11,924 nucleotides of DNA from Acidobacteriota bacterium (GTDB lineage Bacteria; Acidobacteriota; Aminicenantia; Aminicenantales; Saccharicenantaceae), in assembly GCA_003476685.1 (NCBI GenBank), contig DMVN01000181.1, positions 1-11,924 of the forward strand, given 5' to 3'. Below are positions 5,859-11,924 of the stretch, piece by piece. The position numbers and the translations under genes are program-made. The notes beneath the pieces are model-generated. The model ran no database searches, was not told the origin of the DNA, and saw nothing but the letters and a program-made list of their open reading frames with translations. Within the stretch, counting starts at the first letter, position 1. The number at the start of each line of letters is the position of its first letter.

Positions 5859-6553
5859 AAGCCGTCATTCTGGCTGCCGGCCGGGGGACCAGGCTGGGCC
5901 TGGACCTGCCCAAGGCCATGGTAGAGGTCGATACCGGGCGGACCATCATCGATTACCAGGTGGAAAACCTCAAGCCTTTTATCCCGGTGGAGAACATCCT
6001 GGTGGTGGTTGGTTTCAAGAAAGAATTGATAGCGGCCAGGCACCCGGAGTTGAGCTTTGTGGTCAACGACAGGTTTGCCGTTACCAACACCAGCAAGAGC
6101 CTGCTCGAGGGGCTGAGCCGGCTGGATGAGGACGTGCTCTGGTTGAACGGTGATGTGATTTTTGACCGGGAATTGATCCCCAAGATGCTTTCGGCTGGCT
6201 GTTCCTGCGTCCTGGTGGATAACAAGAGGTGCGGCCCGGAGGAAGTGAAATACCGGGTTGATGACAAAGGTTATATCACCGAAATTTCCAAGCAGGTGGA
6301 AAAAGCTGAGGGGGAGGCTCTGGGGCTCAACCTGGTGTCAAAGTCTGACCTGGGACCGCTCAGAAAACATCTGGAGCTGGTGGCCGACAGCGACTATTTT
6401 GAAAAAGCCATTGAGAATTACATAGTTCAGGATAAGGGTCGATTCCTGGCGGTTCCCGCCGACGGGCTGTTCTGCCATGAAGTTGATTTTCCCGAGGATT
6501 TGGCCCGGGTGAAAGCTTACCTGGCGGCTGCCAGCCGGGGCGAAAAGAGCTAG
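5855..6553 (+). CDS. LicC/phosphonate-type cytidylyltransferase
   Basis: A 232-residue soluble NTP-transferase. It begins with the canonical loop MKAVILAAGRGTRLG (1-15) and LPKAM with Lys20. Further features are a Gly-Asp metal site (WLNGDVIF, Asp100), a NDRFAVTNTSKSLLEGL block (71-87) resembling the substrate-side loop of choline-phosphate and phosphonate cytidylyltransferases, the EVKYRVDDKGYITEISKQV segment (130-148) with an Ile-Ser-Lys typical of that group, GEALGLNLVS (153-162) and the second metal motif HEVDFPEDL (208-216). It should attach CMP to a phosphorylated or phosphonate alcohol or amine. It differs clearly from the IPCT-like enzyme at 3750, so the cluster probably activates two different alcohols. 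The ATG overlaps the upstream stop by four bases, with AAGGAG at 5842-5847. Phosphocholine, phosphoethanolamine, 2-aminoethylphosphonate or a polyol phosphate are all possible substrates. Confidence 0.8.
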   Translation: MKAVILAAGRGTRLGLDLPKAMVEVDTGRTIIDYQVENLKPFIPVENILVVVGFKKELIAARHPELSFVVNDRFAVTNTSKSLLEGLSRLDEDVLWLNGDVIFDRELIPKMLSAGCSCVLVDNKRCGPEEVKYRVDDKGYITEISKQVEKAEGEALGLNLVSKSDLGPLRKHLELVADSDYFEKAIENYIVQDKGRFLAVPADGLFCHEVDFPEDLARVKAYLAAASRGEKS

Positions 6554-6692
6554 TCGGATGACCGGGTGGCTGGCTCCCTGAAAACAGCGTAAAAGCAGAA
6601 ATTTCCTCCACCTGTTGCATTTTGGCTAACCTTGTGATAAAAAAAGCCCTTATTTTAAGCTGCTAACTTTCCAAACATTAATCAGGCCGAAG
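6554..6692 (+). promoter_or_regulatory. Spacer with a possible weak promoter before phosphotransferase copy 2
   Basis: This 139-base gap separates the second cytidylyltransferase from its probable partner. TTGCAT (6615-6620) and TAAAAA (6638-6643) are 17 bases apart and could be a weak promoter, but both boxes match poorly. No strong terminator was found, so read-through from the upstream genes is likely. Confidence 0.25.
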
Positions 6693-8003
6693 ATGGAAGA
6701 AGCAATAATACTTTTAAGCCAGGAAGGCCAGGCCAGAATCCTGGGCTTGAGCCTGCTGGAAAGGCTGATTCTTTATGGTCAGAAGGCCGGGCTCAAGAAA
6801 TTCTGGCTTTACTCAAAAGAAACAGACCTGGCCCGGAAGGTTTTCCAAAAGTTCCGTGCCGACCGGAGGTTCAGCCCGGGAAAGATAGAACTGGCTGAGC
6901 TCAACCCGGAAAATTTTCAGACAGCGCTGGCCAGGGAAGATGGCCGTTCCCGGGTTCTGGTCCTGGAAGACAACCTGGTTGTTCATCCAGATTTTCTGTC
7001 TGCCGTCCAAGCCGACGGCCAGGAGCTGGCGGAAGACCTGATTCGGCTTCGCCTCAACAGGTCTTCCCTCCACCAGGATTCCTGCTTTCCTGGAGTTTTT
7101 TTAGTTAAGCCGGATAGGCTCGGCCAGGTTCTGCCCGAGCTGGTGCGCCTGAAAAAGGCCACCGCTTCGCGGGAAAAACCAGAAACATCATTCTCTTACC
7201 GCGAGGTTGGCCTCGACTGCCCCTTTTTAATCAAGGTTGACAGTCCCGAAACCGCCCGCCAGGCCGAAAAACTGCTCCTGGAAACCGGGCGCAAGCCAAC
7301 TGATGGTTATATCACCAGGGTTTTTTTTAGACCCATTTCCCTGAAATTGACCAGGTGGCTCATCAAGCTGGGGCTGACTCCGAATCAGATCAGCCTGGTA
7401 GTCCTGGCCATTGAACTGCTCAGCGTCTACCTGATTTTCCAGGGTGACTACGAATCTATGGCCCTGGGAGGCTTCCTTTTCCTGTTGTCCTCGGTCATAG
7501 ATTGCTGCGACGGTGAGAATGCCCGGTTGACCTGCCGGGTGTCCCGCTTCGGCACCATTTTTGATATTTCGGCCGACGCTTTCTTATACGTCATTTTCTT
7601 CACCGTCCTGCCGCTTGGTCTTTACCGGGCGACTTCCAATCCGTTCTGGCTCTATACCGGGGCCTTCGGCTGGTTGTCCATGGTCAGCTTTTACCTGCAG
7701 ATGATCTTTTATGCCCGGAGAGCCGGGATCGGTTTTAACATTGTGCCCATCGTCCGGGAGATAGAAGCCAGCATCAACGACCCCGATTTTCAGACCTGGG
7801 CTGACCGGATTGCGGCCAGGATTGCTTTTATTTACCGCAGGGATTTCTTTACGGTGCTGGCCTGCCTCCTGATACTGGTCGGCGGGGCGAAAATCCTGGC
7901 CCTCCTGGTAGCCTTCTTCGCCTGCCTGGAGGCGCTCTATTTCGGCAGCTGGTCGCGTCGCCGGCTTAAGAAAAAGGCCTCAGACCGACTCCAGCCCGCC
8001 TGA
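6693..8003 (+). CDS. CDP-alcohol phosphotransferase with degenerate nucleotidyltransferase domain (copy 2)
   Basis: A 436-residue paralogue of the protein at 4551. The catalytic signature is intact: D270-CC-D273-G274-EN-A277-R278, eight residues, G287-xxx-D291-xxx-D295, followed by about five further hydrophobic stretches to residue 420. The N-terminal domain (1-195) keeps the outline of a nucleotidyltransferase: AIILLSQEGQ, the helix LGLSLLERLILYGQKAGL, VLVLEDNLVVHPDFL (88-102) and a closing KVDSPETARQAEKLL. It lacks the GxGxR loop and the Lys-Pro motif. Unlike copy 1, it retains the standard LTPNQIS before the first membrane helix. The junction KPTDGYITRVFFRPIS (201-216) is shared with copy 1. 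Both copies also share a conserved cytosolic loop (about 340-384, ending YRRDFF). The ribosome site is weak (AGG at 6684-6686). Its 3' end overlaps ispD on the other strand by 24 bases. It probably uses the CDP-alcohol made by one of the two upstream enzymes; which one is unknown. Confidence 0.85.
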   Translation: MEEAIILLSQEGQARILGLSLLERLILYGQKAGLKKFWLYSKETDLARKVFQKFRADRRFSPGKIELAELNPENFQTALAREDGRSRVLVLEDNLVVHPDFLSAVQADGQELAEDLIRLRLNRSSLHQDSCFPGVFLVKPDRLGQVLPELVRLKKATASREKPETSFSYREVGLDCPFLIKVDSPETARQAEKLLLETGRKPTDGYITRVFFRPISLKLTRWLIKLGLTPNQISLVVLAIELLSVYLIFQGDYESMALGGFLFLLSSVIDCCDGENARLTCRVSRFGTIFDISADAFLYVIFFTVLPLGLYRATSNPFWLYTGAFGWLSMVSFYLQMIFYARRAGIGFNIVPIVREIEASINDPDFQTWADRIAARIAFIYRRDFFTVLACLLILVGGAKILALLVAFFACLEALYFGSWSRRRLKKKASDRLQPA

Positions 8004-8654
8004 ACTCAGAAGCTGTTCGGCCAGCAGCCAGTCAATCTCGGTGGTGATCTTGAAATTCATCTGACTGCCGTTTACCAGGCCGCATCTCAGGCCGGCGGCT
8101 AAGGCCAGCGACAGGTCATCGGTAAATTCCCGGTTCTGCCATTTTTCATAAGCCTGCTTGATTAGCCGGAAGCGGAATAATTGCGGGGTCTGAGTCCGAA
8201 AGATTTTCCGCCGGTCGGGAGAAGAAACAACCTGCTGGCCGGCCACTTCCGCCAGGGTGTCGACCGAGGGCACGGCCAGGGCCAGACCATCGAACCTGTC
8301 CTCGGCCAGCAGGGCCAATCCCTCTTCCAGGCTTTTAAGCGGGAAAAAGGGCCGGGCGGCGTCGTGGATGATAACCAGGTCGGTGTCTTCAGGGCAGGCT
8401 CTCAGCCCGTTCAGGACTGATTGCTGCCTGGTCTGACCGCCAGAGACAACCAGGGAAATGGCCGGATGGGGCTGGTAGTATTGCCGGTAGCCCTCAAGCA
8501 GCACGGCCACGATTGGTTCCACCTGGAGGGCCTGGAATTTTTCCACCGAATAATCCAGGAGAGGCCGGCTGCCCAGCCGGGCAAATTGCTTGGGGGCGCT
8601 GAAACCCAGCCTGGTGCCCTGGCCCCCGCCGAGAATTATGGCCGCTGTTTTCAT
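7980..8654 (-). CDS. ispD: 2-C-methyl-D-erythritol 4-phosphate cytidylyltransferase (IspD)
   Basis: A 224-residue CTP transferase of the IspD/TarI family. IspD makes CDP-methylerythritol in the non-mevalonate isoprenoid pathway. Visible motifs are the nucleotide loop IILGGGQGTRLG (6-17, with GGG where AAG is more usual), PKQF (21-24), SGGQTRQQSVLNGL (71-84), VIIHDAARPFF (94-104), AVPSVDTL (127-134), FRTQTPQLF (152-160), TDDLSLALAAGL (178-189) and MNFKITTEIDWLLAEQLL (199-216). The TDD and FKIT blocks favour IspD. A TarI-like role with another polyol phosphate is harder to exclude because two CDP-alcohol phosphotransferases lie next door. The gene sits 40 bases after truD on the same strand and is probably co-transcribed with it. 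AAGGACAGGACA lies rather far upstream of the ATG, so the ribosome site is weak. No ispF follows; the next gene is convergent. Confidence 0.8.
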   Translation of the reverse strand: MKTAAIILGGGQGTRLGFSAPKQFARLGSRPLLDYSVEKFQALQVEPIVAVLLEGYRQYYQPHPAISLVVSGGQTRQQSVLNGLRACPEDTDLVIIHDAARPFFPLKSLEEGLALLAEDRFDGLALAVPSVDTLAEVAGQQVVSSPDRRKIFRTQTPQLFRFRLIKQAYEKWQNREFTDDLSLALAAGLRCGLVNGSQMNFKITTEIDWLLAEQLLSSGGLESV

Positions 8655-8694
8655 CGGTTGGCTGTCCTGTCCTTAATTTATCATAAATGAGCTT

Positions 8695-9852
8695 TTAATC
8701 TTCAAGAAGAATTCTTTTTATCAGCATGGTGGCAAAAGCCCCGCGGGGGAGGCTAAAAGATAAAACCAGGGCCTTTTTCCCGGGGTGGAGCTCGTCTTCT
8801 TTGATTTCTGAAATCTCCAGCCCTTCCGGGAACAGGAGTGCCTTCCTCTGGAAGGAGCGGAAAAAAACCCGGCTGAGAGCCCTGGTGCGGAAGGAAGCAA
8901 AACGGAGGTTGTGTTCTTCCAGTATCTCCAGGTACAGCTGGCGGCTGCGGTCATCGGGGAATTGCATCTTGGCGGCCGGGGTGGGCAGGGTGAGGTTTTT
9001 CAGGTAGTCGAAGACCGGCTGCGGCAGCGTTTTCCAGAACAGGAAGGTGCCGGATTCGGCCTGGAATTCCCTGAGGTCCGGGAGGAGCTGACGCAGCAGG
9101 CGGCGCAGCAGTTCGTTCCAGAGGTAAGAGCCGAAAGCGGCATAAGCCATGGCGATTTCTTCCCGCGGAATCTTTTCCAGGGCGGCCAGGAAATCGTCGG
9201 GTCTGAGCAGCAGAGTGCGGAAAATGCGCTTCTCGGTCAGGCCTCGGGCCAGCTCCAGGCATTTTTCCCAGTCGCGCCAGTTTTCCAGAATCCGGGCTAC
9301 CCGTTCCCGGTTTTCTTTGTTGTTAGTGGCCTGGCTTTGCGTCTGCAGGAAAATCTGCAGGGCGCCGTTGTAATGGCCTCGCAACACCCGGTCAGCAAAG
9401 AATCCAAGCCGGGGGTCGGTTCCGCGGAAGCGCTGGTCGTCAAAAAAGTTGGGAAAGCCAAATTGCCTGGCTTCTTCCAGGTTGTGCAACACCGGCTCCA
9501 CCGCCTGGAGACAGCGGATGGTGATGCAGAATTTATTGCCCCGGAGCAGGGCCGGGCTCATGGGTTTTCTCATGAAACCTATAGCCTGGAGGGAAAAGTT
9601 CTTCTCCTCCAGGCTGAAATCCTTCTGGTGACGGATGGTGATGTGCTGGGTGGTCAGGCCATGCTTGTCTTTCTTGCCGCCATAGGCTATAGCCTTGGGA
9701 GAAATGGACAGGGTCTTGGCCAGGAAGCGCATCAGGTCAGGGGTGGTCCAGTTTTTCTTGGTCAGCCGGTAGACGCGGAATTCCCCGCTCTCGGACAGAG
9801 GCAGCTGGGCTATCTCCTCCACTATGAAATCTTCGGGCCTGGCTTTGATCAT
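8695..9852 (-). CDS. truD: tRNA pseudouridine(13) synthase TruD
   Basis: TruD converts uridine 13 of tRNA to pseudouridine. The 385-residue protein carries the catalytic motif GGKKDKHGLTTQ (58-69), with Asp62 as the predicted nucleophile. N-terminal RPEDFIVEEI (5-14), RGNKFCITIRC near 104, FPNFFDDQRFRG around 133-144 and the C-terminal LPRGAFATMLIKRI are all hallmarks of the family. A region of about 160 residues between the catalytic core segments fits the TRUD insertion domain, here rich in Arg and Leu. The ATG at 9850-9852 (complement) is preceded in frame by TGA-CTG, which limits the start to this ATG (or the CTG). No Shine-Dalgarno is visible. TAAAAT lies a few bases upstream, so the message may be nearly leaderless. 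It is first in a two-gene unit with ispD and divergent from bfr. Confidence 0.92.
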   Translation of the reverse strand: MIKARPEDFIVEEIAQLPLSESGEFRVYRLTKKNWTTPDLMRFLAKTLSISPKAIAYGGKKDKHGLTTQHITIRHQKDFSLEEKNFSLQAIGFMRKPMSPALLRGNKFCITIRCLQAVEPVLHNLEEARQFGFPNFFDDQRFRGTDPRLGFFADRVLRGHYNGALQIFLQTQSQATNNKENRERVARILENWRDWEKCLELARGLTEKRIFRTLLLRPDDFLAALEKIPREEIAMAYAAFGSYLWNELLRRLLRQLLPDLREFQAESGTFLFWKTLPQPVFDYLKNLTLPTPAAKMQFPDDRSRQLYLEILEEHNLRFASFRTRALSRVFFRSFQRKALLFPEGLEISEIKEDELHPGKKALVLSFSLPRGAFATMLIKRILLED

Positions 9853-9896
9853 CAGTCAGAATAATTTTAAATGAAAAAATTGGTAAAAGCTATTGG

Positions 9897-9925
9897 TTTA
9901 CTTGGCGTAATTTAAAAGGTAAAAT
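9897..9925 (+). promoter_or_regulatory. Probable promoter of bfr
   Basis: TTTACT (9897-9902) and TAAAAT (9920-9925) are separated by 17 bases, with transcription expected near 9932. A perfect TATAAT at 9936-9941 is nearer the gene, but using it would start the message within the ribosome binding site. No clear iron-box palindrome was seen. Confidence 0.4.
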
Positions 9926-9959
9926 GTTAAAAACTTATAATTAACGAAAGGAGGCTATG

Positions 9960-10430
9960 ATGAAAGGCGACCCGAAACTTATCAAAACCCTGAATTCTTT
10001 GCTGGCTGACGAACTGACAGCCATCAATCAATACATGGTTCATTCGGAGATGTGCGACAGCTGGGGTTATGAAAAGCTGCACAAGACGATCGAAAAACGG
10101 GCCATCCAGGAAATGAGACATGCCGAGAGCCTTATCGGCCGCATCCTGTTTCTGGAAGGCCTGCCCATCGTGTCCGAACTGAAGAAGATCTTCATCGGCG
10201 CTGAAATCCCCAAGATGCTGGAGTTTGACCGCAAGGCCGAGTTAGATGCCATCAAAGCCTACAACGCGGCCATCAAGCTGGCCGGCGAAGTTGGCGATTT
10301 CGCCACCCGGGAAATCCTGGAAAAAATCCTCCAGGACGAAGACCAGCACATCGATGAGATTGAAGAGCTGATGGACCAGGTCAAACATATGACCCTGCCC
10401 ATCTTCCTGACCACTCAGACTAAAGAGTAA
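9960..10430 (+). CDS. bfr: Bacterioferritin (heme-type)
   Basis: A 156-residue ferritin-like protein that oxidises and stores iron as a 24-subunit shell, with heme between subunit pairs. Numbered from the second ATG, every residue of the diiron ferroxidase centre is present at the same position as in E. coli Bfr: Glu18, Glu51, His54, Glu94, Glu127 and His130. The heme ligand Met52 and Tyr25 are also kept. The ATG at 9960 is chosen over the one at 9957 because AAAGGAGG (9947-9954) ends five bases before it and the protein then starts MKGD, as in the family. The four-helix bundle length is normal. A CDS beginning at 9957 would differ only by one Met. The gene stands alone, divergent from truD, and ends at a likely terminator. 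No ferredoxin partner (bfd) is in the window. Confidence 0.95.
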   Translation: MKGDPKLIKTLNSLLADELTAINQYMVHSEMCDSWGYEKLHKTIEKRAIQEMRHAESLIGRILFLEGLPIVSELKKIFIGAEIPKMLEFDRKAELDAIKAYNAAIKLAGEVGDFATREILEKILQDEDQHIDEIEELMDQVKHMTLPIFLTTQTKE

Positions 10431-10459
10431 CCTGGCGTAGGGCCTGAAGCTGAAGTCGG

Positions 10460-10494
10460 CCGGACACAGTGGCTGGGGTTTTGTCCGGAATTTT
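10460..10494 (+). terminator. Rho-independent terminator after bfr
   Basis: CCGGACA (10460-10466) pairs perfectly with TGTCCGG (10482-10488) across a 15-base loop, followed by AATTTT (10489-10494). It lies 30 bases after the bfr stop. The T run is short and the loop large, so efficiency is uncertain. Confidence 0.55.
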
Positions 10495-10752
10495 CGCCCC
10501 TTTCCAAGAGGCTTAGCTTTTTCAAAATTTCAGATTACTCTGTTTTTTGAATATTAACGAAGAGCAGGCTGACTATTTAAACGCCTGGGAAATCTTCAGC
10601 CCCAGCGGTAGCCGGTTTCAACTGTTGCCTGGCCAACTCACCACCACGGGGGCTATGGCTGCATCGGTTATGAGATTAAGAAATTTCTTACTCTAATCTA
10701 AGCCGGGCCAGAAACTTACAGAATGGAAAATCCCCTAAAGTCAACCTTCAAA
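10495..10752. other. Convergent intergenic region with a perfect palindrome
   Basis: This lies between the 3' ends of bfr and the methyltransferase gene. It contains the 14-base perfect palindrome TAAGAAATTTCTTA (10677-10690) with an overlapping outer inverted repeat AGATTA (10673-10678) and TAATCT (10694-10699). A short hairpin TCAACCT/AGGTTGA (10741-10747 with 10757-10763) spans the methyltransferase stop codon and could weakly end the minus-strand transcript. No credible gene or known RNA family was recognised. Confidence 0.45.
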
Positions 10753-11924
10753 TCAGAGGTTGAGGTAGGCGATGACTTCCAGGTGCCCGGTATGGGGAAA
10801 GAAGTCAACCGGTGTCAGGCGGCTTATTTTGTAACCGCTGTCGGTCAGGACTTTAAGGTCGCGGGCCAGGGTGGCCGGGTTGCAGGAAACGTAAATTAGT
10901 CCGGGGATTTTCAGCCCGACAATCTGTTTAAGGCTCCGGGGACTGAGCCCGGCTCGGGGCGGGTCAATCACCAGCAGGTCATAGGTTCCGAGGGATATCT
11001 CCGGCAGAGCTGCCTCCACCGAACTTTCCAGGAACCGGACATTGCCTATCTTGTTTATGGCCAGGTTTTCGTTGGCCGTCCTGATGTTGGCCGGGTCCCA
11101 ATCCACCCCAACCACTTCGCTGGCTGCCTTCGACAGGCAGATTTCTATGGCTCCCGAACCGCAATACAGACCAAGAGCTGACTGGGTGTGCAGTCGCCGG
11201 GCTTCGGACTGAATCCGGTCATAGACCAGTTCCGCCGCCAGGGGGTTGGTCTGGAAGAAAGAGCCGGGGTAAATCTTGAAGCGATAACCGAGCAGCTGTT
11301 CCTCGATGGCCTCCTGGCCATAGAGGAGATGAGTTTTCTCGAAGGAGACGACGTCGGCGATGCGGTCGTTCTCCACCCACCACAAACTGGTCAGGTCGGG
11401 GACGGCCCTGAGCATTTCATCCCGGAATTCAGCCAGCGGCAGCTCGGCCTGGGAAGTCGTCACCAGGAGCAGCATTAGCTGGCCGGTCCTCTTGCCCTCT
11501 CTTATAACCAGGTGGCGGTAGAAACCGGTCTTAGTTTCCAGGTCAAATACTGGCAGACCGGAGTCCTGAGCCAGCCTGGAGACCAGCGGAAAGAGTTTAG
11601 CTGTGAGCGGAGTGCTGAGGTGACAGATTTCCAGCGGAATAACCTTCTGGTGGTGGCGGCGCTGTTTGGGCCGGGTTCTTTCTCTCAGGCCCAGGAAGAC
11701 CTGGCCGCCCGACTGGCCGAAGGAAAATTCCATTTTATTGCGATAAAAATACTGGGCAGGAGAAGGCAATGGTGGGTCGATTTCCAGGTAGCGGTAGCCG
11801 GAAGGAAAATATGGCTGCAAAACCTCCAGCAAGTAGGTCTGCTTCTGGCGCAGTTGTTCGGCATAGCTCAGGTCCTGGAAAGCACAGCCGCCGCAGCGCC
11901 CGAAGTGGGGGCAGGCGGCCCCAT
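10753..11924 (-). CDS. rlmD: 23S rRNA uracil-C5 methyltransferase, RlmD/RumA type, 5' end outside window
   Basis: The frame is open to the right edge, so the N-terminus is missing. The visible end encodes AACPHFGRCGGCAFQ, the Cys-x5-Cys-x2-Cys part of the [4Fe-4S] site (cysteine codons on the complement of 11911-11913, 11893-11895 and 11884-11886). It is followed by SYAEQLRQKQ, and the probable fourth cysteine is in PLEICHL further on. The class I SAM fold follows: FFQTNPLAAELVYD, LGLYCGSGAIEI (SAM loop) and LLVIDPPRAGL. The catalytic-cysteine motif is YVSCNPATLARDL and the C-terminal HLEVIAYL carries the general-base Glu. The iron-sulfur motif points to the RlmC/RlmD branch rather than TrmA. 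The enzyme methylates uridine in 23S rRNA using SAM; the exact position (747 or 1939 type) cannot be fixed here. A TTG near 11832 is not the start, because conserved coding sequence lies before it. A TRAM domain, if present, would be beyond the edge. Confidence 0.9.
   Translation of the reverse strand, partial: GAACPHFGRCGGCAFQDLSYAEQLRQKQTYLLEVLQPYFPSGYRYLEIDPPLPSPAQYFYRNKMEFSFGQSGGQVFLGLRERTRPKQRRHHQKVIPLEICHLSTPLTAKLFPLVSRLAQDSGLPVFDLETKTGFYRHLVIREGKRTGQLMLLLVTTSQAELPLAEFRDEMLRAVPDLTSLWWVENDRIADVVSFEKTHLLYGQEAIEEQLLGYRFKIYPGSFFQTNPLAAELVYDRIQSEARRLHTQSALGLYCGSGAIEICLSKAASEVVGVDWDPANIRTANENLAINKIGNVRFLESSVEAALPEISLGTYDLLVIDPPRAGLSPRSLKQIVGLKIPGLIYVSCNPATLARDLKVLTDSGYKISRLTPVDFFPHTGHLEVIAYLNL

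Noticed and set aside
8911..9864. 317-codon plus-strand open frame opposite truD
   Set aside because: The composition is rich in Gln, Gly and Val with no recognisable domain. The minus-strand frame is an unmistakable TruD.
9936..9941. Perfect TATAAT as the bfr promoter
   Set aside because: The transcript would begin at about 9948, inside the ribosome binding site, so the -10 at 9920-9925 fits better.
10500..10752. Possible structured RNA or tRNA in the convergent gap
   Set aside because: No T-loop, anticodon arm or known riboswitch consensus could be found, and the visible repeats are too short to support an RNA call.

Overview
The window looks like chromosomal DNA from a Gram-negative bacterium of moderate GC content. 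It encodes an outer-membrane beta-barrel protein, a LolA-like exported protein, a heme-type bacterioferritin, a probable MEP-pathway IspD and two conserved RNA-modification enzymes. No gene gives a firm lineage. The mix would suit a poorly cultured group such as Aminicenantes or other Acidobacteriota relatives, but that is only a guess. No transposase, integrase, CRISPR array, tRNA or rRNA was seen.

Layout. Positions 1-1670 hold a minus-strand thiamin operon (thiM-thiE-thiD, with thiD cut by the window edge). It has a sigma70-like promoter and a TPP riboswitch whose expression platform appears to control the thiM ribosome binding site. These genes are much richer in GC than the rest: 44 of 60 bases at 481-540, against 34 of 60 at 4081-4140. 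A PorT-like outer-membrane protein follows on the minus strand (1855-2508), then a divergent exported LolA-like protein (2818-3615).

The most unusual part is 3666-8003 on the plus strand. Two consecutive gene pairs each join a cytidylyltransferase to a membrane CDP-alcohol phosphotransferase. The first pair is an inositol-1-phosphate cytidylyltransferase-like enzyme (3750-4478) and a phosphotransferase (4551-5858). The second is a LicC-like cytidylyltransferase (5855-6553) and a paralogous phosphotransferase (6693-8003). Both phosphotransferases carry an N-terminal domain that resembles a cytidylyltransferase but has lost the catalytic loop. They therefore look like descendants of the fused IPCT/DIPPS enzyme whose activation step has moved to the separate genes. 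The likely output is one or two phosphodiester-linked polar compounds or lipid head groups made from CDP-activated alcohols. The exact products cannot be read from the sequence.

On the minus strand, truD and ispD (9852-7980) converge on the second phosphotransferase, with a 24-base overlap of 3' ends. Bacterioferritin (9960-10430, plus) is divergent from truD and ends at a probable terminator. After an intergenic region with a perfect palindrome, an iron-sulfur RlmD-type 23S rRNA uracil methyltransferase (minus) runs off the right edge of the window.
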